A DNA stretch of 64,000 nucleotides. It comes from Budorcas taxicolor (lineage: Eukaryota; Chordata; Mammalia; Artiodactyla; Bovidae). Below, in pieces: positions 34,300 through 46,409 of the stretch. The notes under the pieces are model-generated. The model had not been told where the DNA came from. It searched no databases and worked only from the letters and a program-made list of their open reading frames with translations. Where the stretch lies: assembly GCF_023091745.1 (NCBI RefSeq), contig NC_068913.1, positions 18,618,001 to 18,682,000 of the forward strand, given 5' to 3'. The stretch's first letter is position 1; the number at the start of each line of letters is the position of its first letter. The translations under genes and the position numbers were made by a program.

Positions 34300-34574
34300 T
34301 GATATATATATTTTTTATCTTTCTGACTACTTAACTCTGTATAACAGGCTCAGTTTCATCAAACACACACTACAACTGGCTCAGGTTCATTCCTTTTTAT
34401 GTCTGAGTAATGTTCCATTGTATATATGTACCACAACTTCTTTATCCATTCATCTGTACAGTGGAATGGCGGGGAGGGAGGCTCAACAGGGAGGGGATAT
34501 ATACATAATTATGACTGGTTTGCATTGATGTATACCACAGCATTGTAGAGCAATTATCCTCCAATTTAAAAAAA
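34300..34574 (+). mobile_element. Short L1 3' end with 5' inversion
   Basis: 34312-34454 is antisense L1 3' region ('taactctgtataacaggctc', 'taatgttccattgtatatat', 'gtaccacaacttctttatcc'). At about 34456 it turns into sense L1 3'UTR ('ggggagggaggctcaacagg', 'gtagagcaattatcctccaa') with an A-tail. Flanks AAAATCACA and AAAAGCACA may be the TSD. Confidence 0.85.
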
Positions 34575-36053
34575 AGCACAGCTTACTCAGTTTATTGGAT
34601 ACAATTAGCACACAGCACAGGTTAGTCAAAGTAGGGGAAAAGGGTACTGGACCATTCCAAGGAAAAGTCTCAGCTGGAAGAACAGTTTCTGATCTGGCAA
34701 TGAGTGAGTCTCTGACAGGCAGGAGTGGGAAGTTACCTTCTGCTTCCTCAGGGCCTCTGGCAGCATCCCTCTGGAACCATTCTCAGCAGCATGGAGTCTG
34801 TTCCTCCAGCCAAGAACCTTCTGGAGGGTGGATTCTTTTTAATTTACTTTTTCACTGCTTGTGTAGCCCTTTAGAGAGGGATTTTTTTTTTCCCCCAGCT
34901 CTATATGCCCAGGTTCCAAGTAAGTGAGTCAAGGCCTTGTTTCTTGTTCTCATGGGCTATTATTAGAAATAGGTTTCTTGGCCAGCAGACACCCTTATTG
35001 CAGCCAAAGGATTCAGTTATTGTGTACTTTACTCCCACTTCACTATTCTCTTATGAGTATTTTCCTTACTTGTTTGCAGAATCAGTTATTAATATATATT
35101 TAAACATTTTTGGTGTTTGGTAGTGGGGATATTTCAGCAACATCTAATCCACCATCTTATCAGAAACAGACTCTAAGTGTTCTTTTATTCTCTATCCCCT
35201 TTCCATGTTGTTCTCTGTACAGGTAAACAGGGCTTAAACTAAGGAAGGACTGAGCAGTTGTGATGTATAATGCCTAAACTGGATAGTAAACAGTAATACT
35301 TAGTGAAACCGGTTCACCTGGGGCCCTGTGTTCATGACTCGGGAGTTGTGTTGCTGGTATTCGTGGGTAACTATATAATTAGAAGAGAGTGAACAACTGT
35401 TATTTCAATTTTCTTTTTATTTAAGAGAGAAAAGGATACACAGTCTTTGAGTGATATAGAAAAATTGTATCCAGTAACTTTTGCTTTTAATGCTTCATTT
35501 GTAAGATTTGAGATTAAAATGAATTAAAAACATCCAAGTCTTCCTTTTATTCTTTCCTTCCTATTGAAATTATTAGCTGAAAATATGACAAATTAAAAGA
35601 TTTCTAATGAAATATTAAGTTTACTAAGTGATTTTCACTTAGAAAGAACAGATTCAATGAAAAAAGCCTCTACCACATGAGAGTTCTATTAAACTTAAAT
35701 GAACGTCTTATGATCTAAAGATTTAGTCTCTTTGAATGAGCAGTAATCAGGAAGATAGGCAGTCTGAGTTTTAATATCACCTTGTCATTGTTGCAGCTGG
35801 TCAGTTTCTATGTTGCAGCTTTGTCTTCTACAATACTTGGCTAACCATGCTCCCAGAGGTATGAGAAAGTAGTGAAGTCCTTGCAGCCCTCTTCCTTTTA
35901 CGCTTGACTTTAAAAATACTTGCCTGTCTCTGCATTACAATACAATATGCTCTCTTTGCCATTTTGCTAAACATTTTTAGTTACCATATGACAATATTCT
36001 CCTCCATTCATCAGTTCAGTTTTGACAACATGCCTGTCATTATTCAGTAGTGT
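34575..36053. other. Unassigned DNA
   Basis: 34575-35170 has the moderate GC content of a repeat UTR and ends with 'ctaatccaccatcttatcag', which may be an old antisense L1 5' end, but I cannot confirm it. The 110-codon plus frame at 34595-34927 is low-complexity and has no domain. 35180-36053 is AT-rich and featureless. Confidence 0.4.
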
Positions 36054-36352
36054 ATAGGCAATGATTAGGAGAAGGCAATGGCACCCCACTCCAGTAGTCT
36101 TGCCTGGAAAATCCAATGGACGGAGGAGCCTGGTAGGCTGCAGTCCATGGGGTTGCTAACAGTCAGGCATGACTGAGTGACTTCACTTTCACTTTTCACT
36201 TTCATGCATTGGAGAAGGAAATGGCAACCCACTCCAGTATTCTTGCCTGGAGAATCCCAGGGACGGAGGAGCCTAGTGGGCTGCCATCTATGGGGGTCCC
36301 ACAGAGTCGGACACGACTGAAGCGACTTAGCAGCAGCATAGGCAAAGATTAG
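36054..36352 (+). mobile_element. Bov-A2 SINE with 15-bp TSD
   Basis: Full dimeric Bov-A2 at 36069-36337, sense. ATAGGCAATGATTAG (36054-36068) and ATAGGCAAAGATTAG (36338-36352) differ at one base. Confidence 0.96.
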
Positions 36353-36420
36353 AAAAAGAGAAATGACAGTGCTGTTGCAACAAAGGTGGATGCCATAAAG
36401 ATGAGCCAAAGCCACAAATG

Positions 36421-36596
36421 CTGCTGTTGCTGCTAAGTCGCTTCAGTCATGCCCGACTCTGTGCGACCCCATAGACGGCAGCCCACCAGGCTCCCCCATC
36501 CCTGGGATTCTCCAGGCAAGAACACTGGAGTGGGTTGCCATTTCCTTCTCCAATGCATGAAAGTGAAAAGTGAAAGTGAAGTCGCTCAGTCGTATT
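36421..36596 (-). mobile_element. 5'-truncated Bov-A2 SINE
   Basis: Antisense copy with tail side 'gctgctaagtcgcttcagtc', one complete monomer, the linker 'aaagtgaaaagtgaaagtga' and only the start of the second monomer. It lies in opposite orientation to the Bov-A2 at 36069-36337, about 85 bp away. Confidence 0.92.
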
Positions 36597-36599
36597 TAG

Positions 36600-37427
36600 C
36601 TGCAATTAGACATTCATTGTCTCATTATGAGTTCAAATGTGAAGAAGATAAACACAATTAAAACTGCATGGATAAAATGTTGGAAATAAATCACTGAAGA
36701 TTTATCCTGAAGATGAGATGTATTTTAGTATGCTGTAATTTTAAGTTGTCAAATAGAATTTCTCTCTACTTGCAAGCCTTTTAGATGATTGACTTTAGAA
36801 CATTTAGCATATTCTCATCATTTCAGTTTGGTATTTTGTCTTTATCATATGTTATGATACTGGAAAAAATGTTTCAAAACTTTTCCAAATTGGAGTTTTA
36901 TCAAGTCTCTGATCATTATCAGAACACTAGAAGCATTTTTCAACACATTTTTGAAAATGGTTGTAATGGATAACTCAAGGTTAAAGTAGTTATCTCATCC
37001 TCTTTTCTGTATAGTCTATAAGTTATTGAAAATAAGTATAATTTTTTTTGGAGGTTTTTTTCTACTGTGACTCTTTTTGAATATTGTTTTTCTGGCTCAC
37101 AGAACAACATAGGGTCATTTATCCTCACACCCCTAATCTATTCCCTGCTCTCTTTTATTAATCTCAGAGGATTTTTAATTCTTTTAATCAGTTTTTAAGT
37201 TTTCAACTTTCTATGAAGGACTTTCAATTTCTTCAGCTCCTAGCTTTTAGTCTCAGCCTTTATCTGACCATATCAGCCTTCCATGTAAAAATTCACTGGG
37301 CTGTGCTTTCTTTTGAAAATGATTTGGAAATTCCAACAAGCAACAAATTATTATTATATACATACAATTAAGAAAAATCTATAGAAAATCACTTATGTCT
37401 CATACCCAGAATTAACCAAAACTACAC
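36600..37427. other. Unassigned AT-rich DNA
   Basis: No recognised gene or repeat. Confidence 0.5.
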
Positions 37428-37661
37428 TTTGATATGGGGCTTCCCTGGTGACTCAATGGTAAAGAATCCTCCTGCCAATTCAGGAGATGTGGCTTCAGTC
37501 TCTGGGTCTGGAAGATCCCGTGGAGAAGGAAATGGCAACCTTCTCCAGTATTTGTGCTTAGAGAATCCCATGGACAGAGGAGCCTGGTGGGCTACAGTCC
37601 ATGGGCTTGCAAAGGGTTGGACATGAGTTAGCAACTAAACAACAGCAACATGCTTTGATAT
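37428..37661 (+). mobile_element. Bov-tA SINE with 9-bp TSD
   Basis: Sense SINE 37437-37652 starting 'gggcttccctggtgactcaa' and ending 'gcaactaaacaacagcaaca'. The B-box region is mutated ('gtggcttcagtctctgggtc'). CTTTGATAT occurs on both sides (37428-37436, 37653-37661). Confidence 0.93.
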
Positions 37662-38040
37662 ATACTCCTCAAAGTGTTTATATGTTAATAGAGCCATTAC
37701 ATATTTTATTTATCTCATATACATAAATAAAATGGAATTGTACTTCCTGTGATTTTATAATCTTTTTAATCATTCCATCTATATCCTAGAGAGAAACTTC
37801 CATCACAAGCATCTTCCTATATCAATAAATAAACCTCTAAAACTTGCATTTTATATCTCCTCAAATTCAGTTACAGGGATGTGCCAGAATTTGCTATACT
37901 AATTCTTGATTGTTAGAAATTGAGGAAGTTTCTAAGGTTATTAATTTATTGAACACATGTTTTGAGTATCCACTCTATGTCAGTCTCTATTCTATTCCCA
38001 GATCTTAGAAATAAAAGGACAGGTAAATTTTTGTTCATAT

Positions 38041-38280
38041 TATTTTTGAAGTGTGCCTGTGTGCTCAGTTGCTCAGTCATGTCCAGCTCTTTGCAACCCC
38101 ATGGACTGTAGCCCGCCAGACTTCTCTGTCCATGGGATGAGATTCTCCAGACAAGAATACTAGAATGGGTTCCCATTTACTTCTGCAGAGGATCTTCCCT
38201 ACCCATGGTTTGAACCCGTGTCTCCAACATTGGCAGAAGGATTCTTTACCAGAGCACCACCTGGGAAGCCCTATTTTTGG
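38041..38280 (-). mobile_element. Bov-tA SINE
   Basis: Antisense SINE 38050-38271 with Bov-A body and tRNA-like head ('ttctttaccagagcaccacc', 'tgggaagccc'). TATTTTTGAA (38041-38050) and TATTTTTGGA (38272-38281) form a likely TSD. Confidence 0.93.
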
Positions 38281-38285
38281 AAAGT

Positions 38286-38589
38286 AGCATTCAAATCGGA
38301 GAAGGCAGTGGCACCCCACTCCAGTACTGTTGCCTGGAAAATCCCATGGACGGAGGAGCCTGGTAGGCTGCAGCCCATGGGGTTGCGAAGAGTCGGACAC
38401 GACTGAGCGACTTCACTTTCACTTTTCACTTTCATCCACTGGAGAAGGAAATGGCAACCCACTCCAGTGTTCTTGTCTGGAGAATCCCAGGGACGGGGGA
38501 GCCTGGTGGGCTGCCGTCTATGGGGTCGCACAGAGTCGGACACGACTGAAGCGACTTAGCAGCAGCAGCAGCAGCAGCAGCATTCAAAT
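38286..38589 (+). mobile_element. Bov-A2 SINE with perfect 11-bp TSD and (AGC)8 tail
   Basis: Near-consensus dimeric Bov-A2 at 38297-38578. The tail is an uninterrupted (AGC)8 at 38558-38581. AGCATTCAAAT at 38286-38296 and 38579-38589 is perfect. Only about 25 bp separate its 5' end from the head of the opposite-strand Bov-tA at 38050-38271. Confidence 0.97.
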
Positions 38590-40959
38590 AATTTCTCTTC
38601 TTTGGGTGACCTACTCTCCCATGACCACAGAGGTACTTAGTTTGTTGCCTACAGATGATCCTTTCTATACCACTTAAGGGAAAACATACTTCTGTGTACT
38701 TCATCCCTCTATTCCTTAATGATATAAGTCACTGTTAGGTTTCTATGCTTTTGTTTGGAGACATTGATCACTCAGAGAAATTAGTGTTGTTGTAGAAATC
38801 TAAAAGAATAGCTGGGATTTTTAGTGGATATTTACTTCAGAGTCATCTTCATGTCACTTTCATTCAAAATAAATGCTCCTAATTGAACACAGTTTAGTAC
38901 ATATGAATTACAGTTTCATCTCTTGGAGGTTATACGTTTTAGTAGTTGTTTTGGTGGTAGAACTTTAAAAATCTGCCTTGTACTCCAGTATTACTCTGTG
39001 TGATTTTGCTTTATATCTTCAACCATAACATGGAGTTTGGCTAGATGATTTCTATACTGCTTGCCAGCCCTGGACAGGGAGGCATTGCACTATCATAAAC
39101 TAGTTCTTAAGGCATTGATTGGCTCGAATGATTTTAAACCTTGTTGGTATACACACATCTATGCAGTCTCTCAGCTTCTGGTTCTGATTTCCCTTAAATA
39201 TGTTATTTGTTTTCTCAATCATAGGAATAGCAGGATTTTCAATAGTCTATACTAATAATCTATACTTTGATTTCTGCCTTCTAGATTCTGGGGAATGTTT
39301 GCCCTCTCAAATGCAGAAGGGCATTTCTGCATATCTACCTCCTGAGGCAATTTTCTTAACAGTCAAGTTGGTCTATAAACTGATAGAAGAACTTTTCAGA
39401 GGATTTTTCATTTTATCAGAAAGATGATGTACCATTGGACATTTTCTTGCTTTTGTTTCTTATAATATACAGATGGCTATTTCCCCTCTATGTACTTTTG
39501 CATGGCCAGGGTCAACTATTATCATTAGGAAATATAGGCTAAAAGTGGTAATAACAATAGTTAACCTTGTTGGATTCAATTGGGCTTTCATTGCAGCTTT
39601 CCTTTTTTCATCTCTCTTGATATATGAATCTATTTTCAGAAGATGGAATGCCAGGAGGATAGGAAGAATCAAAGACCTCTCCAGCCTTTAACTCTTGGAA
39701 AACTCTTCCAGTTGCTTTCGGATATGCTCAATTTCTTTCATCATTTCTCCTGAGAGAATTCAGAATTAGTGTTCAATAATTTTTTTCTTTTTGGCAAAAA
39801 CAAACTCTATTAGATTTTTTTCAAGTGAGTCATTTACTACAGTTTTCATAAGGTCAGGTTCCAACTAGTATTTGCATTTTTAACTGACATTCAGGGAGGA
39901 TTTTTAGCTGGAGTTAAAGACCAAGAGAGAAGGGACAAGCACTTATTATAGCTTGACTGTTCTGAAAATCATCTGATTTTAAAAAGGTTAAAAAATGAAT
40001 ATGATTATCTTATTATTCCTAATTTGAAATTATACCATTAAAGCCACATTCTACTAAAGGAATATATAATGCAAACTTATTACTATATAGTGTCACACTG
40101 AGGGATTCAAACCCACTCCTTTGGAAATCAGCCCATCCCCAGCTGTTGATAGGATTTGTGTAGCCCATAAAACATTCCATGAGGCATGAGGCAATGGAAA
40201 CAGTGATTGATGGTGGTCTCATTTCTGTTAATCCTTTCATTTCCACTCAAGTCACCTATTGGCTTAGCCACAGACTTTGAGTCGGGAGAGGTACTATAGA
40301 TATCATATCTTGGTCGGCTTCAAATCATTCCCAGTGACTTCTATGATAGTTTAATCTGTCTCACTGAGCTGGAGATTCAGATATTCAGGGTGGAAAAAGC
40401 AAAGAAGAGGTTTGGGGCAATGTTGGCTGAATGATTTTGAAACAGTCTCCCTGGTGGTGGGTGGAAAGGTAGGTGGATGATTGGGTCAAATAATATAAGG
40501 AAAATGAAATGCAACCAAAACTGTTTGGAAGGTCCAAAGGCAAGAAACCATAAATATTCAGAATGTTAATTGCATAGTCAGAAAAATTCAGCTACCCATG
40601 AAGGCAAGACTCTTCACTGTGGTTTTTCTTCTGGAAATTGACCGATTTCTGAGTACATGAAGAAGTCTAGTAGATGGTAGCATCTGATGTTTAGTATTTC
40701 CGGTGCATGGCAATTGACTGGCACGAATCAAATGTGAGATAAAAGTTTATTGAATGAACGCTCTTAATTTAAATGACCTACATCATTGGCTTGAGTTTAG
40801 GTTTGTGTCTTGGTTGCTTGTACAGGCCGTTATATATGTAGGAAATGTACTAAGGAAGACTATTCTGGTTTATTCCTGATAATATGAATAGTAAGGTTGA
40901 TTGATAGTGAATAACTAAATATTACTTGCTTTTGTATTATAAAACACACAGTAGGACCT
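38590..40959. other. Unassigned DNA
   Basis: No recognised gene or repeat in about 2.4 kb. Frames up to about 75 codons on either strand lack domain or signal features. This is the largest repeat-free stretch in the middle of the window. Confidence 0.5.
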
Positions 40960-41580
40960 TCAGTTCAGTTCAGTCACTCAGTCCTGTCCGACTCATTGTG
41001 ACCCCATGAACCGCAGCATGCCAGGCCTCCCTGTCCATCACCAGCTCCCGGAGTTTACCCAAACTTGTATCCATGGAGTTGGTGATGCCATCCAACCATC
41101 TCATCCTCTGCCATCCCCTTCTCCTGCCCCCAATCCCTCCCAGCATCAGGGTCTTTTCAAATGAATCAACTCTTCGCATGACGTGGCCAAAGTATTGGAG
41201 TTTCAGCTTTAGCACCAGTCCTTCCAATGAATACCCAGGACTGATCTCCTTTAGGATGGACTGGTTGGATCTCCTTGCAGTCCAAGGGATTCTCAAGAAT
41301 CTTTTCCATCACCACAGTTTAAAAGCATCAATTCTTCTGCATTCAGCTTTGTTTATAGTCCAACTCTCACATCCATACATGACTACTGGAAAAACCACAG
41401 CCTTGACTAGACGGACCTTTGTTAACAAAGTGATGTCTCTGCTTTTTAATATGCTATCTAGGTTGATCGTAATTTTCCTTCCAAGAAGTAAGCGTCTTTT
41501 CATTTCATGGCTGAAGTCACCATATGCAGTGATTTTGGAGCCCAGAAAAATAAACTCAGCTACTGTTTTCCGATCTATTT
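40960..41580 (-). mobile_element. 5'-truncated BovB LINE
   Basis: Antisense BovB of about 620 bp from the tail ('cagttcagttcagtcactca') through the region encoding VMYGCESW to 'ccagaaaaataaactcagct'. A plus-strand frame of 173 codons (41073-41594) is the mirror of it and is not a gene; sense-strand frames are broken. No convincing TSD. Confidence 0.93.
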
Positions 41581-41616
41581 ACCTTAGTAAATGAATAATC
41601 AATACAACTTGTTTTT

Positions 41617-41690
41617 AAAATACTTAATATATGCTAGACACTGGGTGTATTGCTTTATTTACATTATCTCATTTCTTTTCTATTACTCCC
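41617..41690 (+). mobile_element. MIR fragment
   Basis: 'ttaatatatgctagacactg', 'ggtgtattgctttatttaca' and 'ttatctcatttc' match the MIR start. Confidence 0.6.
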
Positions 41691-41699
41691 ATTTGGCTG

Positions 41700-44261
41700 A
41701 AGTCTGTCTTATTCACTTTCTCACTACACTCTTAACCCTTCACCATGTTGCCGTGAATTTATAGTTCTTCATCAATGAATTTAAAATTCTTCTTTATAAA
41801 TCCATTAATGGATATTTTATTTTGGTCCTTATTCTAGTTATGTATGGCAGAATAGCATTGAGTTTCCCATAGTTGGTGTCTTTTTGATTCAAAATTTATT
41901 GAACTTCTATGTACATGATGTTGTCCTAGCTGCTATAAGACATAGTTTTAGCTAATTAAGGGCAGAAATCATGTTTCACTTGTTTCTTAGCCTCAGAATA
42001 TCTACCTAATAGAGAATTTTACCTATAAAAGCTGACAAACATTTTGCTGTGCAATTGTGAATTAAAATAGCAGAAAACAGTACCATAAATTCTATAAGAT
42101 AATATAAATGCCAAAGAAATGTTTTAAGCAAAATGAGCTATGAATTCTAAAGTGAGAGAAATCATTGTGGGTAGGGATAGCTGGGGCAGTTGGCTCTGGT
42201 AGTTTTGTAAGAGGCTTTGAAATTCCCCCAATTAGGTTGTTTCTGGTAACCCTCAACTGCTTTTCAGCAGTGATTTGCAGGACATTTCCTTACATAAGAA
42301 GAGTCTGAGCACTTGTTTTGGGAACAAGAAATGTGAGGATGGAAGAGCCCTGTTTTACTCAGGCAGTGGGCAGAGTCAGGGTTGGAGATGGCAGAGTGGG
42401 ACCATGTCAAATCAGAGATAGGGTCATGGTAGCTGAAAGGAAAGTGGACAATAGGCTGGAGAATCAATCGGAGTCAGGTATCATTTATAATCAACAGTCT
42501 AATGGCAAGAAACATCAAAGAGAAATCCAGTATCATAAGCTTCAGAGATAAAATATTTCTTGACCTCAATAATAATGGGAATGTTGAGACAGAGAAAAAA
42601 ATCAGTAAAATGTAACAATTCAAAATCAATTTCACTTTACATACCAATTTTCAGACAAGTATCTGATGAATTTGGAAATACAGTATATCTAATAGGTACA
42701 CTCATGTTTACTTTATGTGTAAATTTTGAATCAAATTAGTCATAATACTTATATGTTTATATATTATTTCCTAAGCACCACAATTATAATTTCCTAATGT
42801 CATATTTTGTTCATCTTTTTATCCTTGGTACTTATAGTGTCTAATTTATAGTAAGTGCTCAATGGGTGTTTGAAATATGAATATGTTTTCATTAGAATAG
42901 TAGTATTCAGAACTTTAGGAATTTATTCTTGAGCTTCAATTTGTTTATCATATCAGAATGCATTGTAACCACAGTTACAGTAAATCTACTATGATATAAA
43001 ACACACCACACCAAGGAAATTTTGTTTTATTCTGATTGCTGGTTTTGAAATGATTTTGAGATAAGAAACATGTAGATTGAATGTGGCCACATTCAAACAT
43101 GAAAAAAAAATAAGCCTGTTATCTATCCTTGTCATTGATGTGTACAATATGCAATCAAGTAAGATTAGAACAGTCATTTGAAATCCATCCTGGTTTCTAT
43201 AACACCAGTTATTTGTAACAGTCTATTTACTTTCACCTTTCACTATGAAGTCTGTTATTTTATATAGACCTGCTCTCCAGGTGCTTTCACATTAGTATGA
43301 AAAAAAAAAAAAGAGGTCAATCAATTTAGGATACATATGAGAAAATAAGATAATGCAGAATAACTTATCTATAAAACAGTGTGAGGCAGAATTGTTTGAT
43401 TGTATAAGAGTATTTTAAGAGAGAGTAGATTAGTTTTTTAATAATCAAAAAGAAATGATAAATTATACAGGTGAGCTATGTATGAGATCTTTAACGTTTG
43501 AGTGCTGTGACTCAGGGAAACATGATATCTGGGAAGTTGGCAGGAGAACAGTTTTTTTGTTGTTTTTTAGCTGGAATCAGAGAGTTTGAACTGGATCAAC
43601 TGGCAACTGAGTCTGTTTCATGGCTTTGGAGTCAAATAGCAGGTGGCTTTATGAGACTATGTTTTTGAGCCCTACCTGATGGGTTGGTGGGAAAACCCTG
43701 AAGATTTTATAGGCTATTAACATAGTTAAAAAGGAAGATGACCACAGTGCTACTGCCAAGAACTAAATAGAGATAAAAAGGAATCTAAACAGGTTTATTA
43801 GTCTAGGAAACATTCCTATTTAGAACACCTTTGAATATCCCCAGAACTAAGAATTGTTATTTCTTAGACTCTTTATTAAAAATCAGAAAGTAACAATCTT
43901 TAAGAGGAATGGATTAATAAGATCTAGTATAAATGCATTAATTTATTTATTTAACCAGTTCAAAATGATTGCTTATTGTGACGTTTCCCGGGGACAGTAA
44001 ACCAACGGTCTCAGCCCTGATGACACTCATCATCCAGTGCTAGGCAACATGAGTGTCATACCAACGAGAGACTGGGCAGCTCCACAAAACAGAGAGAAGT
44101 GCTACGATGGGATTGGTGTTGAGTCTTTGGGGAACACATAAGGATGGCATAATTGTGCTTGGAAAAATACCCAGTGTTACTTTCTGCATCTGGCAATATT
44201 ACTTTAAATTAATAAAATTGCTCATAATATGGTAATGGTAAAAGCATAGCATATATCTAGC
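41700..44261. other. Unassigned DNA with small relics
   Basis: 42820-42885 ('atccttggtacttatagtgt', 'agtaagtgctcaatgggtgt') looks like an L2 or MIR end. An A-run lies at 43300-43312. Otherwise nothing is recognised. Confidence 0.45.
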
Positions 44262-44466
44262 CTTTTGTTATGTGTCAGCCCTGGGAAAATGTTTCATATG
44301 CATTAGCTCATTTTAATCTGTAAAACTACCCTGCTGGATAGGCTCTAGTTTGTTTTCTTGTTGTTACTATTATCCAGATTAAGTGAAGTGAGACTTAAAA
44401 ATTTGACTGCCTGTCTAATGGTCACAGAACTGGTCAGAAGTAGAGACGGACACAGACTAAAGCTTT
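44262..44466 (+). mobile_element. MIR SINE relic
   Basis: Sense MIR order: 'tgttatgtgtcagccctggg', 'catatgcattagctcatttt', 'actaccctgctggataggct', then 'ggtcacagaactggtcagaa'. Confidence 0.85.
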
Positions 44467-44582
44467 ACTTTAACTTTCATAAACACATATGTGAGAGTTC
44501 TGAAAGAAAACACTGAGCAGAAACACAGAGTGTGCATAGCTAACACAATCACTGCTCAAAGTGAAAAACAACTCTCCTACAT

Positions 44583-44834
44583 TCAAGTAGCTATGTGCGT
44601 GCGTGCATGCAGTCACTTCAGTCATGTCCGACTCTTTGTGACCCCATGGACTGTAGCCCACCAGACTCCTCTGTCCACAGGATTCTCTAGGCAAGATTAC
44701 TGGAGTGGGTTGCCATGCCCTCTTCCAGGGGATCTTCCTGACCCAGGAATCGAACCCACATCTCTTATGTCTCCTGCATCGGCAGGTAGGTTCTTTACCA
44801 CTAGTGCTACCTGGGAAGCCCCTCAAGTAGCTAT
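44583..44834 (-). mobile_element. Bov-tA SINE with perfect 12-bp TSD
   Basis: Antisense SINE 44595-44822 with a (GTGC)-like tail, Bov-A body and tRNA-like head. The duplicated 'tctcttatgtctcctgcatc' area shows a small internal insertion. TCAAGTAGCTAT at 44583-44594 and 44823-44834. Confidence 0.95.
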
Positions 44835-44839
44835 AATTT

Positions 44840-45953
44840 TTGAAAAAAAAATTACAACAGCATACTTGTTGAACAGTTTTAGATCAATGAGGCTCAAATG
44901 TAAAAGTTACCTTTTGGCATCTGAGGACAGGAAATGTAAATTTAAAACGAATTGAACAGCAGCAAAGTCACTCATTAGAACAGATATCCTTTTCAATAAT
45001 AGTGATTCAAGTCTTCTTCGGCACAGAAGAATTGTGAAATATTTATGTATGGTTTAAGCAGCAGTACCACACAAAGAAAAGATTCACAACCCTCCCAATA
45101 ATAGGTTTGGAAGTAGGCAAACATCGTTTTAATGCAGTGTAGGAACCAGTTTAAGGTTAGTTTTTAAGCTGAAATATTTGATTTTTAGTTTTCTTGTTTC
45201 TCTGCTGTGTGTCAAAATTTTCCAGCTTAAAATGGTTACTATAACAAATGAGGAAAGATACCAATTTCATGAAAATCAGAGGACATAATTTATGTATCAG
45301 TCCCTTATTTTTAAAAAAGTGGCTAATGCCATTTTACATAACATAACCTTCGATGGTTTGATCATTTCCTCAGGTAATCTCTTTTGATTAAGAAGCCATT
45401 CAGTGGCACAGAGAAGGACAGCAGCATGATTGCTTCCTCTCCAAATCGTGTCTGAATAATAAGTAGTCAAGGTAAGAATAACTTGGAATATTGAGGTGTC
45501 TTCCTTTTGTAACCTTAGAAACTTTCATCCATTATTTTAGCCTCACAGGGTAGATTTGAACATTTTAGTTCTTTTAAAGTCGCACAACATACAAAATACT
45601 ATCAAGGAAGAACAGCTGGGACCAAGGATGGGTTATAAAAAGTCATTTTTTTTCCCATCCTAACACCAATATCAGAGTGATTATATCCTGCATCTACTGA
45701 TTCTTAAATAACAATTTGGCTCATCAAATCCAGACATATCAAAAGAACTCAATCTAGTTGAATCTAACAACTGCCTTGAGCAATAATTAATAGATAAAAG
45801 AGGAGGGTATTAAAAATGCACTACAAAACAGAGGCAAAACAAAATGTAAGTGGAATTAATGACTTTTGTCCAATTATACCCAAAATACGTAGTAACCAAA
45901 AGAAATAACTAAACTGATACGAAAATTCCTCAAGTAGGCTGATATTGTGTTGA
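44840..45953. other. Unassigned DNA with splice-like motifs
   Basis: No repeat recognised. 45374-45471 is bounded by 'atcatttcctcag' upstream and 'caag|gtaagaa' downstream, strong acceptor- and donor-like motifs, but all three plus frames contain stops, so it could only be non-coding. Confidence 0.35.
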
Positions 45954-46164
45954 AAATGAAAGTGTTAGTCACTCAGTCATGTCCAACTCTTTGTGATTTC
46001 ATGGACTTTAACCCACTAGGCTTCTCTGTCCATGGAATTCTCCAGGCAGGATTACTGGAGTGAGTAGCCATTTCCTTCTCCAGAAATCATCCCAACCCAG
46101 GAATTGAACCCAGGTCTCATGCACTATAGGCAGATTCTTTACCATCTGAACCACCAGAGAAGCC
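45954..46164 (-). mobile_element. Bov-tA SINE
   Basis: Antisense SINE from 'gttagtcactcagtcatgtc' to 'ctgaaccaccagagaagcc'. More diverged than its neighbours. No clear TSD. Confidence 0.92.
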
Positions 46165-46331
46165 GATTGCTACATTCTTAAATTTCCTAAATGATAAGGA
46201 ACCCTAGTTCCTTTATAATGTTAAAACAATTTGATGTATATGTGTCTAAATAATGAACTGTGAAGTATAACTGACATAAAATTATGCATCTTAAAGCTAA
46301 GGAAAATTTAGAGATATTTGGTACACACCAG

Positions 46332-46409
46332 GTACAAAAGACTCAAGTACAAATAAAGACTTTTCAGGTAGCTTCTGACCAAAAACTTGCTCAAGACCTT
46401 GGGAATGAC
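46332..46409 (+). repeat. Left copy of a direct repeat beside BovB
   Basis: Contains 'gacttttcaggtagcttc' (exact in both copies), then 'cttgctcaag'. It pairs with 46898-47012 on the far side of the BovB fragment. Confidence 0.75.

Noticed and set aside
34012..34302. 96-codon plus frame rich in F and S
   Set aside because: T-rich antisense L1M text gives such phenylalanine-rich frames.
41073..41594. 173-codon plus-strand frame
   Set aside because: It is the mirror of an antisense BovB; the coding sense of BovB is on the other strand and is broken.
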